Origin: an uncultured Oleiphilaceae bacterium
GTDB taxonomy: Bacteria; Pseudomonadota; Gammaproteobacteria; Pseudomonadales; Oleiphilaceae
DNA length: 36,637 nucleotides
Direction of reading: 5' to 3'
Assembly (NCBI GenBank): GCA_913060665.1
Contig: CAJXUY010000027.1
Span: 1-36,637, forward strand
The notes beneath the pieces are model-generated. The model had not been told where the DNA came from, searched no databases, and worked only from the letters and a program-made list of their open reading frames with translations. Both the position numbers and the translations under genes were made by a program. Of this stretch, positions 7,838 through 17,302 are shown one piece after another. Within the stretch, counting starts at the first letter, position 1; the number at the start of each line of letters is the position of its first letter.

Positions 7838-8920
7838 ATGAACCGTTCATTAATAATTGCGATAGCGTTGACAGTAGTGGCTGTTGGGTGGGTTTTTTCA
7901 GGCTCTAATGCTACGTCTGAGAGTGTTGCCGCAGAAGACTCTGCTGCGCCGATTCAGCCTGAAAAGTTCAAAGTAAAAGTCAAAACAATTGTGGCTGAGG
8001 CGGTTACAGATAGCCTGTTTCTTCAAGGACAAATTGAAGCGGCCAGAGAAATTGAGATCAAGGCAGAGGTACAGGGTGTTGTCACTCGTCTAGGCAGTGA
8101 CAAAGGAAGCCGCCTCAAACAGGGTGAGCGTATTATCGAACTAGATGTGAGCGACCGGTTAGCCCGACTGAAAAAAGCCAAAGCTGAATTAGATGTTAAA
8201 AAGTCTGAAAGAGACGCCGGCGCTCAATTACAGCAGAAAAATATGCTGTCAAAGAATCAGCAACAGCAAAATATTGCCAACGTACTAGCAGCGGAAGCAG
8301 AAGTTAAAGAGATCCAAGTTGAGATTAATAAAACTCTCGTTAAAGCACCGTTTGCTACGGTATTGAATGACCGTTATGTCGAGGTCGGTGACTATGTCTC
8401 GCCGGGAGATCCGCTGGTGTATTTGGTGGATGATAGCTATGTGTTAATCAGCGCTGACGTACCCCAGCAATATATCGCGAAGTTAACCTTAGGCCAAACG
8501 GTTAATGCCGTTTTACTTGATGATAGAGAGGTTGAGGGGAAAATCAGTTTTATATCGACATCAGCTGACCCGAACACACGCACATTTCGCATAGAAGCAA
8601 AGTCAGAGAATACTAAAGGTATTCTACGTTTTGGTCAGAGCGCACGGGTGACCATTGAAATAGGTGAGCAAAAAGCCCATAAACTAACGGGTTCGTTGCT
8701 TGATTTGAATAGTGAAGGGATATTACAGGTTAAAGGGATTAATGTTGAAAACAAAGTGATCACCCAGACTGTCGATATCATACGAAGCGAACGCGATGGT
8801 ATTTGGCTAAAAGGGCTTCCTGAAACATTCAGGGTTATTACCGTTGGGCAGGGCTTTGTTACTGAAGGCGATGAAATCGAACCTATTGAAGATCGCTCTT
8901 CAGATTCGGTGACGCTATGA
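7838..8920 (+). CDS. RND efflux periplasmic adaptor subunit (MFP)
   Basis: A 360-residue membrane-fusion protein that would bridge the RND pump and an outer-membrane channel. It has an N-terminal hydrophobic anchor or signal (residues about 4-22) with no lipobox. Then come the first half of the lipoyl domain ('EIEIKAEVQGVVTRLGSDKGSRLKQG'-type pattern), a short coiled-coil hairpin rich in K, Q and E (about residues 95-150), the second lipoyl half ('VKAPFATVLNDRYVEVGDYV'), and beta-barrel and membrane-proximal domains ('FISTSADPNTRTFRIEA'). A strong ribosome site GAGGAAAC precedes the ATG. The last four bases overlap the pump gene (ATGA), indicating translational coupling. No outer-membrane factor gene is adjacent, so a TolC-like protein encoded elsewhere is probably used. 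Confidence 0.92.
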   Translation: MNRSLIIAIALTVVAVGWVFSGSNATSESVAAEDSAAPIQPEKFKVKVKTIVAEAVTDSLFLQGQIEAAREIEIKAEVQGVVTRLGSDKGSRLKQGERIIELDVSDRLARLKKAKAELDVKKSERDAGAQLQQKNMLSKNQQQQNIANVLAAEAEVKEIQVEINKTLVKAPFATVLNDRYVEVGDYVSPGDPLVYLVDDSYVLISADVPQQYIAKLTLGQTVNAVLLDDREVEGKISFISTSADPNTRTFRIEAKSENTKGILRFGQSARVTIEIGEQKAHKLTGSLLDLNSEGILQVKGINVENKVITQTVDIIRSERDGIWLKGLPETFRVITVGQGFVTEGDEIEPIEDRSSDSVTL

Positions 8921-11900
8921 ATGAGGGTAAATCAAACCTTGTTGATTGGGCCATCAATCGACGTCGATCAACACTACTCGTATTACTTTTTCTACTGATC
9001 AGTGGGGTTTTTGCCTATCAGGCTATCCCTAAAGAGTCCGAGCCCGATATTGCCATTCCGATTATCTACGTCTCTATGTTTCATGATGGTATTTCTCCGA
9101 CTGACGCTGAGCGATTACTGGTTCGCCCGATGGAGAAAGAGCTTAAATCCATCGAGGGCGTAAAAGAGATGAGTGCCTCAGCGGGGGAGAACCATGCATC
9201 CGTGACACTTGAGTTTGACGCAGGGTTTGATAGTCAATCTGCTTTGGATGACGTGAGAGAGAAAGTCGATCGGGCCAAAGTGAACCTGCCGTATGATACA
9301 GAAGAACCAGAAGTTAACGAGGTTAATGTAGCGCTGTTTCCTGTATTGAGCATGAGTGTGTCCGGACCTATTCCAGAACGAAACCTATTAAGAATAGCCA
9401 GAGACTTAAAAGATGATATCGAAGCGCTTCCAGGTGTTCTAGAAGTTGATATTGGCGGCGATAGGGATGAAGTACTCGAGATAATTGTCGACCCATTGGT
9501 GCTAGAGACCTACAACATCAACTTTGAAAGTGTGCTGAATATTGTTAACCGTAACAATCAGCTAGTAGCAGCGGGTGCGATTGACAGTGGTCATGGCCGG
9601 CAAGTGATGAAGGTATCGGGTGTTATTGAAAACCTCGATGATATTTTGTCGTTACCCATTAAAGTGGTCGGCGATACCGTTGTGAGCTTTCGAGATGTGG
9701 CATCGGTACGTCGTGGGTTTAAAGACCCTGAAGGGTTTGCTCGGGTAAACGGTGAGCCTGCAATTTCACTAGAAGTAAAAAAGCGTGTGGGTTCAAATAT
9801 TATTGAAGTGATCGATCAGGCTAAGCAGATCGTTGATGAAAAACAAGTGTATTGGCCTAGCTCATTGAAGCATACTTACATCATCGATAAGTCGGGTCAG
9901 ATTGTTGATATGTTGAAAGATCTACAGAATAACGTATCAAGTGCGATTGTGATGGTGATGATTGTCATCGTAGGCGCGCTGGGCTTACGTTCTTCACTCT
10001 TGGTCGGAGTCGCTATCCCCGCATCATTTCTAACCGGCATACTGATTATTTATTCAATGGGTTTTACCTTGAATATTGTGGTGTTGTTTAGCCTTATCCT
10101 AGTCGTGGGTATGCTGGTCGATGGCGCTATTGTGGTGACAGAATTGGCGTCCAGAAATCAGGAGCAGGGTCTCTCAGCAGGGAAGGCCTTTTCTCAAGCG
10201 TCGAAACGAATGGCGTGGCCAATTATTGCGTCAACGGCCACGACACTCGTGGTGTTTCTACCGCTTATTTCATGGCCAGGAACGGTCGGGGAGTTTATGA
10301 AGTTTCTCCCGATTACCGTGATTATCTGCTTGTTAGCTTCGTTAGTCGTAGCGCTGATATTTCTGCCGGTGTTGGGAAGTTGGTTGGGAGGAAGCCAAAA
10401 CGGAAAAGATAGCAAACAAGAGACTGTTACGACTCAATCTGTATTAATGTCTGGTTATGTCAGATTGCTGGGTGTTTTGTTGAGGCATCCAGGCAAAACA
10501 CTACTACTCGCAATGACGGTTATAGGTATCACCTATGCTGCTTATGCTCAAATCGGAAAAGGTGTGGAATTCTTTCCAGATGTTGAGCCTGAGACTGCCC
10601 AGGTGTTGGTTCATGCGAGAGGTGATCTATCTATTTTTGAGAAAGATGATTTGCTCAAAGACGTTGAGCAACGTCTATACGGCATGCCAGAGCTAAAATC
10701 CCTTTATGCTAGGTCATTTAACCGGTCTCAGAGTAATGTATCTGAAGACGTTATTGGGTCAATACAGTTTCAGCTTGTTGACTGGCAAGAGCGTAGAGTA
10801 GCATCTGAAATTCTGGCAGAGATGAAGTCAAAGACAGCTGATTTACCGGGTCTTCAGTTAGAGTTTCGAAAAGAAGAAAATGGTCCTTCTGGCGGTAAGC
10901 CTATCCAACTGCAAATCAGTGCTATAGTTCCCGAGCATGTTGAAGAAGCTGTCACCACTATTCGCAACAAAATGACCGAACTGGGTGGCTTTAAAGATGT
11001 TGAAGATGATCGAGCATTACCGGGAATCGAGTGGCGACTTCAGGTTGATAGAGAGGCGTCTGCGCAATATGGTGCAGATATAGCCTTGATCGGCAGCGCT
11101 ATACAGATGATTACAAATGGGTATCGTGTATCGGATTATAGACCTGATGACTCCGATGAGGAAATTGATATTAGTATTCGTTTCCCCAGAAAAGAGCGCA
11201 CGTTAGATAAGTTTGATAATTTTAGTATTCAAACCGAAAAAGGGATGATCCCCCTTAGTAACTTTGTCACCATAACGCCTGCCCAAAAAACTGGCACGAT
11301 CCAACGTGTTGATGCAAAGCGCGTGATTACTATTCAGGCGGATGTAGAAGAAGGGCAACTGGTTAGCGAGCGATTACAGTCTTTACAAGCCCTGTTCAAA
11401 GAAGGGGGGCTAAAACCAGATGTTAAAATAACCGTTAAAGGCGAAGATGAAGATCAGCGAGAAACCGCCCAGTTTTTATCAACAGCGTTTATGATGGCTA
11501 TATTTATGATGTTGCTGATATTGGTGACACAGTTTAATAGCTTCTATCAGAGTATTTTAGTGCTAAGCGCCATTGTGTTTTCGACTGCAGGCGTATTAAT
11601 TGGCTTGATGGTGACGGCACAACCATTTGGTGTGGTTATGGTGGGTTTAGGCATTATTGCGTTGGCAGGCATCGTGGTGAATAACAATATCGTATTGATT
11701 GATACCTATAACGCTTATTTGAAAGAGGGGTTGTCTGCTTATGACTCTGCGCTAATAACCGGTGAATTAAGGCTGAGGCCGGTGCTCTTGACCGCAGGAA
11801 CGACGATTTTAGGCTTAATACCGATGGTTCTTTCAATGAATATCGATTTTATTAATCGAGCAGTTACATTCGGCGCTCCATCAACGCAATGGTGGACACA

Positions 11901-12102
11901 GCTTTCAAGTGCGATAGCCGGTGGATTGGCTTTTGCGACCTTGTTGACGCTATTTCTAACGCCTTGTCTGTTGGTGATGGGGGCTAATGTTAGTGCTTAT
12001 CTTAGGCGGAAGTTTTCAAAGGAGTCCGAGCAGGAACCCGCGTTGAATTTGAACCCTTCTATTAAAATCCAAAAGAAGCAAAAAAGTCTGGAACCTATAT
12101 AG
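8917..12102 (+). CDS. RND efflux transporter permease subunit (HAE1-like)
   Basis: A 1061-residue inner-membrane pump with the RND layout: TM1 near residues 16-33, a large periplasmic loop, TM2-6 around 330-490, TM7 near 530, a second loop, and TM8-12 around 860-1030. It would export toxic hydrophobic or amphiphilic compounds using proton import. In TM4, where AcrB has Asp407-Asp408, this protein has Asp402-Gly403 ('GMLVDGAIVV'). In TM10 the AcrB Lys940 position is Asn922 ('GIVVNNNIVLID'). The proton relay therefore differs from AcrB, though length and all other landmarks are intact. It overlaps the adaptor gene by 4 bp. The stop codon lies inside a GC-rich hairpin that probably ends the operon. 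Confidence 0.93.
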   Translation: MNEGKSNLVDWAINRRRSTLLVLLFLLISGVFAYQAIPKESEPDIAIPIIYVSMFHDGISPTDAERLLVRPMEKELKSIEGVKEMSASAGENHASVTLEFDAGFDSQSALDDVREKVDRAKVNLPYDTEEPEVNEVNVALFPVLSMSVSGPIPERNLLRIARDLKDDIEALPGVLEVDIGGDRDEVLEIIVDPLVLETYNINFESVLNIVNRNNQLVAAGAIDSGHGRQVMKVSGVIENLDDILSLPIKVVGDTVVSFRDVASVRRGFKDPEGFARVNGEPAISLEVKKRVGSNIIEVIDQAKQIVDEKQVYWPSSLKHTYIIDKSGQIVDMLKDLQNNVSSAIVMVMIVIVGALGLRSSLLVGVAIPASFLTGILIIYSMGFTLNIVVLFSLILVVGMLVDGAIVVTELASRNQEQGLSAGKAFSQASKRMAWPIIASTATTLVVFLPLISWPGTVGEFMKFLPITVIICLLASLVVALIFLPVLGSWLGGSQNGKDSKQETVTTQSVLMSGYVRLLGVLLRHPGKTLLLAMTVIGITYAAYAQIGKGVEFFPDVEPETAQVLVHARGDLSIFEKDDLLKDVEQRLYGMPELKSLYARSFNRSQSNVSEDVIGSIQFQLVDWQERRVASEILAEMKSKTADLPGLQLEFRKEENGPSGGKPIQLQISAIVPEHVEEAVTTIRNKMTELGGFKDVEDDRALPGIEWRLQVDREASAQYGADIALIGSAIQMITNGYRVSDYRPDDSDEEIDISIRFPRKERTLDKFDNFSIQTEKGMIPLSNFVTITPAQKTGTIQRVDAKRVITIQADVEEGQLVSERLQSLQALFKEGGLKPDVKITVKGEDEDQRETAQFLSTAFMMAIFMMLLILVTQFNSFYQSILVLSAIVFSTAGVLIGLMVTAQPFGVVMVGLGIIALAGIVVNNNIVLIDTYNAYLKEGLSAYDSALITGELRLRPVLLTAGTTILGLIPMVLSMNIDFINRAVTFGAPSTQWWTQLSSAIAGGLAFATLLTLFLTPCLLVMGANVSAYLRRKFSKESEQEPALNLNPSIKIQKKQKSLEPI

Positions 12103-12122
12103 GGTGCGCTTGCGCACCCTAT
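12099..12122. terminator. Hairpin at the 3' end of the RND operon, possibly bidirectional
   Basis: ATAGGGTGCGC-TT-GCGCACCCTAT is an 11-bp perfect inverted repeat. It includes the pump stop codon (12100-12102) and lies between convergent genes. No strong T run follows on either strand, so it is a probable rather than certain terminator. Confidence 0.55.
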
Positions 12123-12190
12123 TGTCAAACTGCGATTGATTTAACAGTCGCCATGATCGTGGTTAAGAGCCTCTCCTACAAAAACAAACA

Positions 12191-13801
12191 CTACTCATTA
12201 ATCTGCTCATTAATACTCACTGCCATTGCTTCGGCGATTTTAATCCCATCAATGGCTGCTGACATAATACCCCCCGCATAACCAGCACCTTCACCCGCTG
12301 GGAACAGCCCTTTGGTGTTGATGCTCTGAAACGTTGCATCACGCTTTATACTTATAGGGGAAGAGGTTCGGGTTTCTACACCGGTCAGTAGTGCATCATC
12401 TAACGCAAAGCCTTTTATTTTGCGGTTGAAAGCCGGAATCGCTTCCCGCAGTGCTTCTACGCAAAAATCAGGCAATGCGTCTGATAAGTCAGTGAGTTTA
12501 ATGCCGGGTTTAAATGAAGGTGACACGGTGCCTAGTTGACCTGATGGCACACCTCTTAAAAAATCGCCTACTTTCTGTGCTGGCGCGTCGTAATTCTCGC
12601 CGCCCATTAAGTAGGCTTTCTTTTCTAGCTGACGCTGGAGTTCAATGCCTGCTAACGGACCGCCAGGGTAGTCTGATGGGTCAATGCCGACTACCACCGC
12701 GCTGTTAGCATTTCGTTCATTACGAGAATACTGACTCATACCATTGGTGACGACTTGGTTTTCTTCTGAGGTAGCGGCTACTACAGTACCCCCAGGGCAC
12801 ATACAGAAGCTATAAACGGAACGTCCATTTTTACAGTGATGAACAAGTTTGTAATCAGCGGCACCCAGAATCTCATTGCCCGCATTTCTGCCGAAGCGAG
12901 CTTGGTCGATCATTGACTGCTCATGTTCAATACGAAAGCCCACGGAGAAGGGCTTCGCTTCGATATAGACGTTTTTATCGAGTAACATCTGAAAGGTATC
13001 GCGAGCACTATGACCAATTGCAAGTGCCAGGTGTCGAGTCTTAATTTTTTCGCCACTACTCAGTGTTAAACCAGTAATTTGTTCATTCTCAATATCGATA
13101 TCATCGACGCGTGAGTTAAAGCGAATTTCGCCGCCGAGCTTAATAATTTCTGCGCGCATTCGTTCAACCATCGCCACCAATTTAAACGTACCGATATGGG
13201 GTTTGCTGACGTACATAATCTCTTCAGGTGCGCCTGCGCCTACAAACTCGGTCAGTACTTTTCGTCCATACTGCTTTGGGTCTTTTACTTGGCTGTAGAG
13301 TTTTCCGTCAGAAAATGTACCTGCACCGCCTTCGCCAAACTGAACATTCGATTCGGTATTAAGTTCTTTTTTACGCCAAAAACCAAAGGTGTCTTTGGTG
13401 CGCTCCCGTACTTCTTTGCCTCGTTCTAGAATAATGGGCTTGTAACCCATTTGAGCTAAGATTAGGCCGGTTAATAGACCGCAAGGTCCAAACCCGATGA
13501 CAACAGGGCGTTCTTTAAGGTCGGCAGGCGCTTGGGCGACATAATGATAGTCTAGGTCAGGTGTTTTTTTGATTAGTTGGCTATCAGAAAACTGCTCAAG
13601 CAAACCCGTTTCATGGGTGGTTTCAACATCTAGGGTGTAGATAAGAAATATAGCGTTTTTCTTACGGGCATCGTAACCACGACGAAACAAATTAACACTG
13701 ACGAGCTGCTCAGGCTGAATGGCCAAGGTTTTTAAAACAGCATTAGTCAGAGCGTGTTCATCGTGATCAAGAGGGAGCTTAATATTTGATAGGCGTATCA
13801 T
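12191..13801 (-). CDS. COG2509 FAD/NAD(P)-dependent oxidoreductase
   Basis: A 536-residue flavoprotein of the uncharacterised FAD-dependent dehydrogenase group. The first 90 residues form a ferredoxin-like domain typical of this family. The dinucleotide fold follows: 'VIGFGPCGLLTGLILAQMGY' with GFGPCG, then Glu at 'IILERG'. Family landmarks are 'GGAGTFSDGKL', 'LALAIGHSARDTF', 'KPFSVGFRIEH', 'CMCPGGTVVAA' and a C-terminal 'FPAGEGAGYAGGIMSAAIDG' that closes over FAD. The reaction is unknown; relatives are described only as dehydrogenases or BFD-like proteins. It is a single gene, convergent with the RND operon and divergent from the hydrolase. Start context is weak. Confidence 0.85.
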   Translation of the reverse strand: MIRLSNIKLPLDHDEHALTNAVLKTLAIQPEQLVSVNLFRRGYDARKKNAIFLIYTLDVETTHETGLLEQFSDSQLIKKTPDLDYHYVAQAPADLKERPVVIGFGPCGLLTGLILAQMGYKPIILERGKEVRERTKDTFGFWRKKELNTESNVQFGEGGAGTFSDGKLYSQVKDPKQYGRKVLTEFVGAGAPEEIMYVSKPHIGTFKLVAMVERMRAEIIKLGGEIRFNSRVDDIDIENEQITGLTLSSGEKIKTRHLALAIGHSARDTFQMLLDKNVYIEAKPFSVGFRIEHEQSMIDQARFGRNAGNEILGAADYKLVHHCKNGRSVYSFCMCPGGTVVAATSEENQVVTNGMSQYSRNERNANSAVVVGIDPSDYPGGPLAGIELQRQLEKKAYLMGGENYDAPAQKVGDFLRGVPSGQLGTVSPSFKPGIKLTDLSDALPDFCVEALREAIPAFNRKIKGFALDDALLTGVETRTSSPISIKRDATFQSINTKGLFPAGEGAGYAGGIMSAAIDGIKIAEAMAVSINEQINE

Positions 13802-14178
13802 GTCAGTACATCCAGCGATAGGCTAGAGCGTTATTCACACTGGATAACACACAGCTGAAGCGCTCTTGATTACTTACTTATAGTAAAGGCGCTATTTTAC
13901 GTTATTTATTGCGGCTGTATATCGGTAGTCGGTAATTTTTAAATGTCTTTTCATTAAGTTCCTAGAACTACTGCTGCTGGAGTGTTCCTGTGGAACGGAA
14001 ACTATGTCAAATGGTTGATCTAGGTTCATAGCATCCCTGTATTTTGTGGATATAACAATTTGTCATTGATGACTATGCGTTTTGGTCAATGACGACTGAT
14101 GAAAGATTACGTAAAATCGCGCATTAAATATAGATGCCTCAATGGCTCTATTTCAAATTACCCATGTTGAGGCGCGAT
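13802..14178. other. Divergent intergenic region with several small inverted repeats
   Basis: This region holds the promoters of the FAD protein (minus strand) and the hydrolase (plus strand). Visible dyads are AGTTC-CTA-GAACT (13957-13969), GTTCC-TGT-GGAAC (13984-13996) and GTCATTGA-N16-TCAATGAC (14062-14093), the last with perfect 8-bp arms about 85 bp before the preferred hydrolase start. An ATG at 14134 extends the hydrolase frame by 15 residues but lacks a ribosome site. Confidence 0.4.
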
Positions 14179-15333
14179 ATGCCTGTTGTAAACACAGCAA
14201 AAGAAATCAAAACCAAATATGATGAAGTAAGGCGTTTAGTTGAGCGTTCAACGAGCAATGCGAAACAACGCATTTTTCAAACTGATAAATTGCTGCAAGC
14301 TGAAAAGACACCTTTTGATGTTATCTACCAGAAAGATATCGTGCGACTGCGATATTATCCACCGTTAAAAGAATCTGAAATTATTGTGGATGGTGAAACA
14401 GTAACGGTTGAAAAAAAATCCCATAAAGTACCACTGGTGATGGTCGCTCCCCTCGCCGTTAATATGTACATCTATGACCTTTTTCCTGAGCGTAGCTTAG
14501 TAAAGTACCTACGAGCAAAAGGCTTTGAGCTCTACCTGATTGATTGGGGCAGACCGGGCTGGGACCATAATCACTATACCATCGCTAGTTATTTTGCCGA
14601 ATGGATGCCCAAGGTGTTAGCAGAGGTCAGGGCACATAGCGGCGCTAAAAAGTTATCGTTACATGGTTGGAGTTTTGGAGGGCTGTTTAGTGCCTGTTAT
14701 ACCTCGTTAGGTGACCCTGACATTGTCAACTTAGCATTGATTGGAGCGCCGAGTGACTATCATGCTAATGGCGAGCTGGGTAAACAGTATCAGCGCATTG
14801 CGAAAAAACTGAACTGGCTTGAAAAAAAGTCTGGGTGGCGTGTGCATAATACCCGTCGCCGTTGGTGGCGTTCGCCTGGTTGGGCAAACTCACTGGCGTT
14901 TAAACTAACTAACCCTGTTGGTAGCCTTCAAGGGTATCTAGATTTGCTAAAAAATTTGCATGATGAAGCGTATGTGATCTCTCATGCCACCAATGGCGCA
15001 TTTTTGGATAATATGGTGGCGTACCCAGGTGCAGTTATACAGGACGTTATTCAATATTTGTGGGCTGATAACATAGTGGCGCGAGGGGAGTTGCCGATGA
15101 AAAGCTCTAAAGGAAACTTTGGCAATATTAAGTCCAATTTGTTGCTCGTAGTGGGCAAGCAAGACCCCGTAGTCACACCTCAATGTAGTGTCGCTATGCT
15201 TGAACACGTTGCCAGCAAAGATCAGTCTGTTGTGGAAGTTAATGGCGGTCATATGGGTATATTGTCAGGCAGTAAAGCGCCTAAAACGATTTGGCCTGAA
15301 GTGGCTGAGTGGTTGGCAGATAGATCTAATTAA
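14179..15333 (+). CDS. PHA-synthase-like alpha/beta hydrolase with serine nucleophile
   Basis: A protein of 384 residues from the ATG at 14179, which has TTGAGG six bases upstream; the ATG at 14134 would add 15 residues without a ribosome site. The fold resembles PhaC: 'LVMVAPLAVNMYIYDLFPERS', 'LYLIDWGRPGWDH', 'YLWADNIVARGEL'. The nucleophile elbow is GWSFGG with Ser165, whereas true PHA synthases have Cys in a GxCxG box. Asp329 ('GKQDPVV') and His358 ('NGGHMG') complete the triad. It is therefore more likely a cytoplasmic esterase, acyltransferase or thioesterase of the PhaC-like group than a polymerase. No phaA, phaB or phasin gene is nearby. It stands alone with its own promoter region. 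Confidence 0.82.
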   Translation: MPVVNTAKEIKTKYDEVRRLVERSTSNAKQRIFQTDKLLQAEKTPFDVIYQKDIVRLRYYPPLKESEIIVDGETVTVEKKSHKVPLVMVAPLAVNMYIYDLFPERSLVKYLRAKGFELYLIDWGRPGWDHNHYTIASYFAEWMPKVLAEVRAHSGAKKLSLHGWSFGGLFSACYTSLGDPDIVNLALIGAPSDYHANGELGKQYQRIAKKLNWLEKKSGWRVHNTRRRWWRSPGWANSLAFKLTNPVGSLQGYLDLLKNLHDEAYVISHATNGAFLDNMVAYPGAVIQDVIQYLWADNIVARGELPMKSSKGNFGNIKSNLLLVVGKQDPVVTPQCSVAMLEHVASKDQSVVEVNGGHMGILSGSKAPKTIWPEVAEWLADRSN

Positions 15334-15634
15334 CACGTTAGAATATTAAGTGTCGCCACTTTGAAGATGCTCTAGTCATTTGAATAGATTGCCATTCCTT
15401 TGAATGAAGAGAGGGGGTGAGTGACAGTTTTTTTCTCGCTCTATAGCTTTCCCATCGACACCTTCTCATTTCAACAAATACTTACACGATGTAATTCTTT
15501 TGCACTGTTAATTAGGTGGCCAGCTCTTTAGTTTAGAGGAACCTGCTGTTTTACGTTGGTCGCGATTCTTTCTTCACTTACAACCGTATCGTCGCCTAAG
15601 CAGCCATTATGGGTTTTAGGACAGGTTTTGTTGA
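15334..15634. other. Intergenic region upstream of the kinase operon
   Basis: About 300 bp. A short hairpin AAGTG-TCGC-CACTT (15348-15361) follows the hydrolase stop and may weakly terminate it. The rest has no gene-like frame and presumably carries the promoter of the kinase-phosphatase-FHA operon. I could not choose clear promoter boxes. Confidence 0.35.
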
Positions 15635-17302
15635 GTGCATCGTTTTAAACAGTTGTTATCTGCTATCTTCAGTCTTCGCACCGTTGTGGTGGCGTTTGCG
15701 GTCATATTGTTGTTGTTAAAACATCAATATGATGTTTTGGAGTGGGTTGATCAAACGCTTTTTATGGTTGCTCAAAGTATCACTTCTACAGAGGCAGGTA
15801 CATTGTTATGGCCCCTAAATATTAGAGGGACGGGTTGGCTTAGCCAGCAATTGATGGAACATGGTTTATACCTTTCCTCATATTTTCATTGGCTTGAAGT
15901 ATCACTGGTTTCATGTGCTGCATCATTTTTAGTTGTCGTATTGCCTCGGCTAAACCTTGCGACAGGTATGTTATTGGTATTTTGTCTCACGGTATCCCTC
16001 ATTTTAACTCAGCTCTTTCAGCAGGCCTTCAGGCAGCAGTGGTACCCGCTAGGCGTAACGATTCAGTTTTTGTTGTTGGGTTTTGGGGTGATGTTGTTCT
16101 GGTTGCTACCGAATAGAAAAATTCAGTTGTTAACACATGAGTTGCAAAGAACAAAGATAAGGTTAAGCCGATCGCTTTCTCAGCAAGGGCAATTTCATGA
16201 TGCTGATGAGGTACTTGCAAGCTGCACTATGACGGGTGAAGCTTTGGGTGCCACTTATGATATGGCATTACAGCATGAAAGAAAGCGACACTATGACCAG
16301 GCAATAGCGGCTTATGAACGAATAGTCGAGGTGAAACGTAGTTATAAAGATGCGACAAATCGACTAAATGAACTGCGTAAGTTTGATAGCGCATCAAGCC
16401 AACCATTGGGTGCAATGGATATTGCCAGTACCTTGGTGTTGCCGGACAAACAAGTCGGTAAGCCGGTTTTGGGGCGTTACGAAATAGAGCGAGAGTTGGG
16501 GCGCGGGGCAATGGGCGTCGTTTATCTAGGTCGTGACCCCAAAATTTCACGCACGGTTGCTATTAAGACGTTGAGTTTTCGTCAGTTTGATAGTCACCTA
16601 TTATCTGAATTAAAAGAACGGTTCTTTCGAGAGGCTGAAGCGGCAGGCCGATTAAGTCACCCCTCAATCGTAACGGTATACGATGTGGGTGAAGAGCCTG
16701 ACTTGGCTTTTATCGCCATGGACTATGCCCAAGGTAAGCCATTGAGTCATTACTGCAAGGCTGGTTCACTGCTAGCACTTGACCGTATTCATGGCATTAT
16801 TTTGAAAGTAGCCGAGGCGCTTGAGTATGCGCATCAGCAGAATATTGTTCATCGCGATATTAAGCCCGGCAATATTATCTATAACCCATCTAATGGGGGC
16901 GTGAAAGTGACTGATTTTGGCATCGCTAAAATTGTGGATGATTCAAAAACCAAAACGGGTAGTGTTATGGGGAGCCCTCTCTATATGTCCCCTGAACAGT
17001 TGATGGGTAAAAAGGTCTCGGGCAGCTCAGATGTTTACAGTCTGGGGGCTACATTTTATCAACTGTTAACCGGTACCCCCCCGTTTGATGGTGATTCACT
17101 TGCTACATTGACCTATAAAATCATCAACCAAAAGCACACGGCTATTAAATCGTTGAGGGCTGATATTCCCGCAGCCACCTCTCGGATTGTCAATAAAGCA
17201 TTACAGAAGGACCCTGAGAAACGATTTGATTCAGCAGAAAGCATGGCGCAGGCGATACAAAAGGTGATGGATAAAGAGTTTTCGAGGGAGGTCGCCCGAT
17301 GA
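15635..17302 (+). CDS. Membrane Ser/Thr protein kinase with CHASE2-like N-terminus
   Basis: A 555-residue Hanks-type kinase starting at a GTG. The N-terminal third has a TM at about 14-31, a short outside segment, then hydrophobic segments near 85-105, 110-130 and 140-165. This resembles the membrane end of CHASE2 kinases, with the sensor domain reduced to about 50 residues. Residues about 195-250 look like a TPR-type helical repeat. The kinase domain (residues 280-545) is complete: G-loop GRGAMG (289-294), Lys311, HRD at 406-408, Lys410, Asn413, DFG Asp427, then 'GSPLYMSPEQ' and 'DVYSLGATFYQLLTG'. It should be active and signal from membrane to cytoplasm. The next gene, a PP2C phosphatase, overlaps by 4 bp. 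Candidate phosphothreonine sites sit just before the kinase domain ('ASTLVLP'). Confidence 0.92.
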   Translation: MHRFKQLLSAIFSLRTVVVAFAVILLLLKHQYDVLEWVDQTLFMVAQSITSTEAGTLLWPLNIRGTGWLSQQLMEHGLYLSSYFHWLEVSLVSCAASFLVVVLPRLNLATGMLLVFCLTVSLILTQLFQQAFRQQWYPLGVTIQFLLLGFGVMLFWLLPNRKIQLLTHELQRTKIRLSRSLSQQGQFHDADEVLASCTMTGEALGATYDMALQHERKRHYDQAIAAYERIVEVKRSYKDATNRLNELRKFDSASSQPLGAMDIASTLVLPDKQVGKPVLGRYEIERELGRGAMGVVYLGRDPKISRTVAIKTLSFRQFDSHLLSELKERFFREAEAAGRLSHPSIVTVYDVGEEPDLAFIAMDYAQGKPLSHYCKAGSLLALDRIHGIILKVAEALEYAHQQNIVHRDIKPGNIIYNPSNGGVKVTDFGIAKIVDDSKTKTGSVMGSPLYMSPEQLMGKKVSGSSDVYSLGATFYQLLTGTPPFDGDSLATLTYKIINQKHTAIKSLRADIPAATSRIVNKALQKDPEKRFDSAESMAQAIQKVMDKEFSREVAR

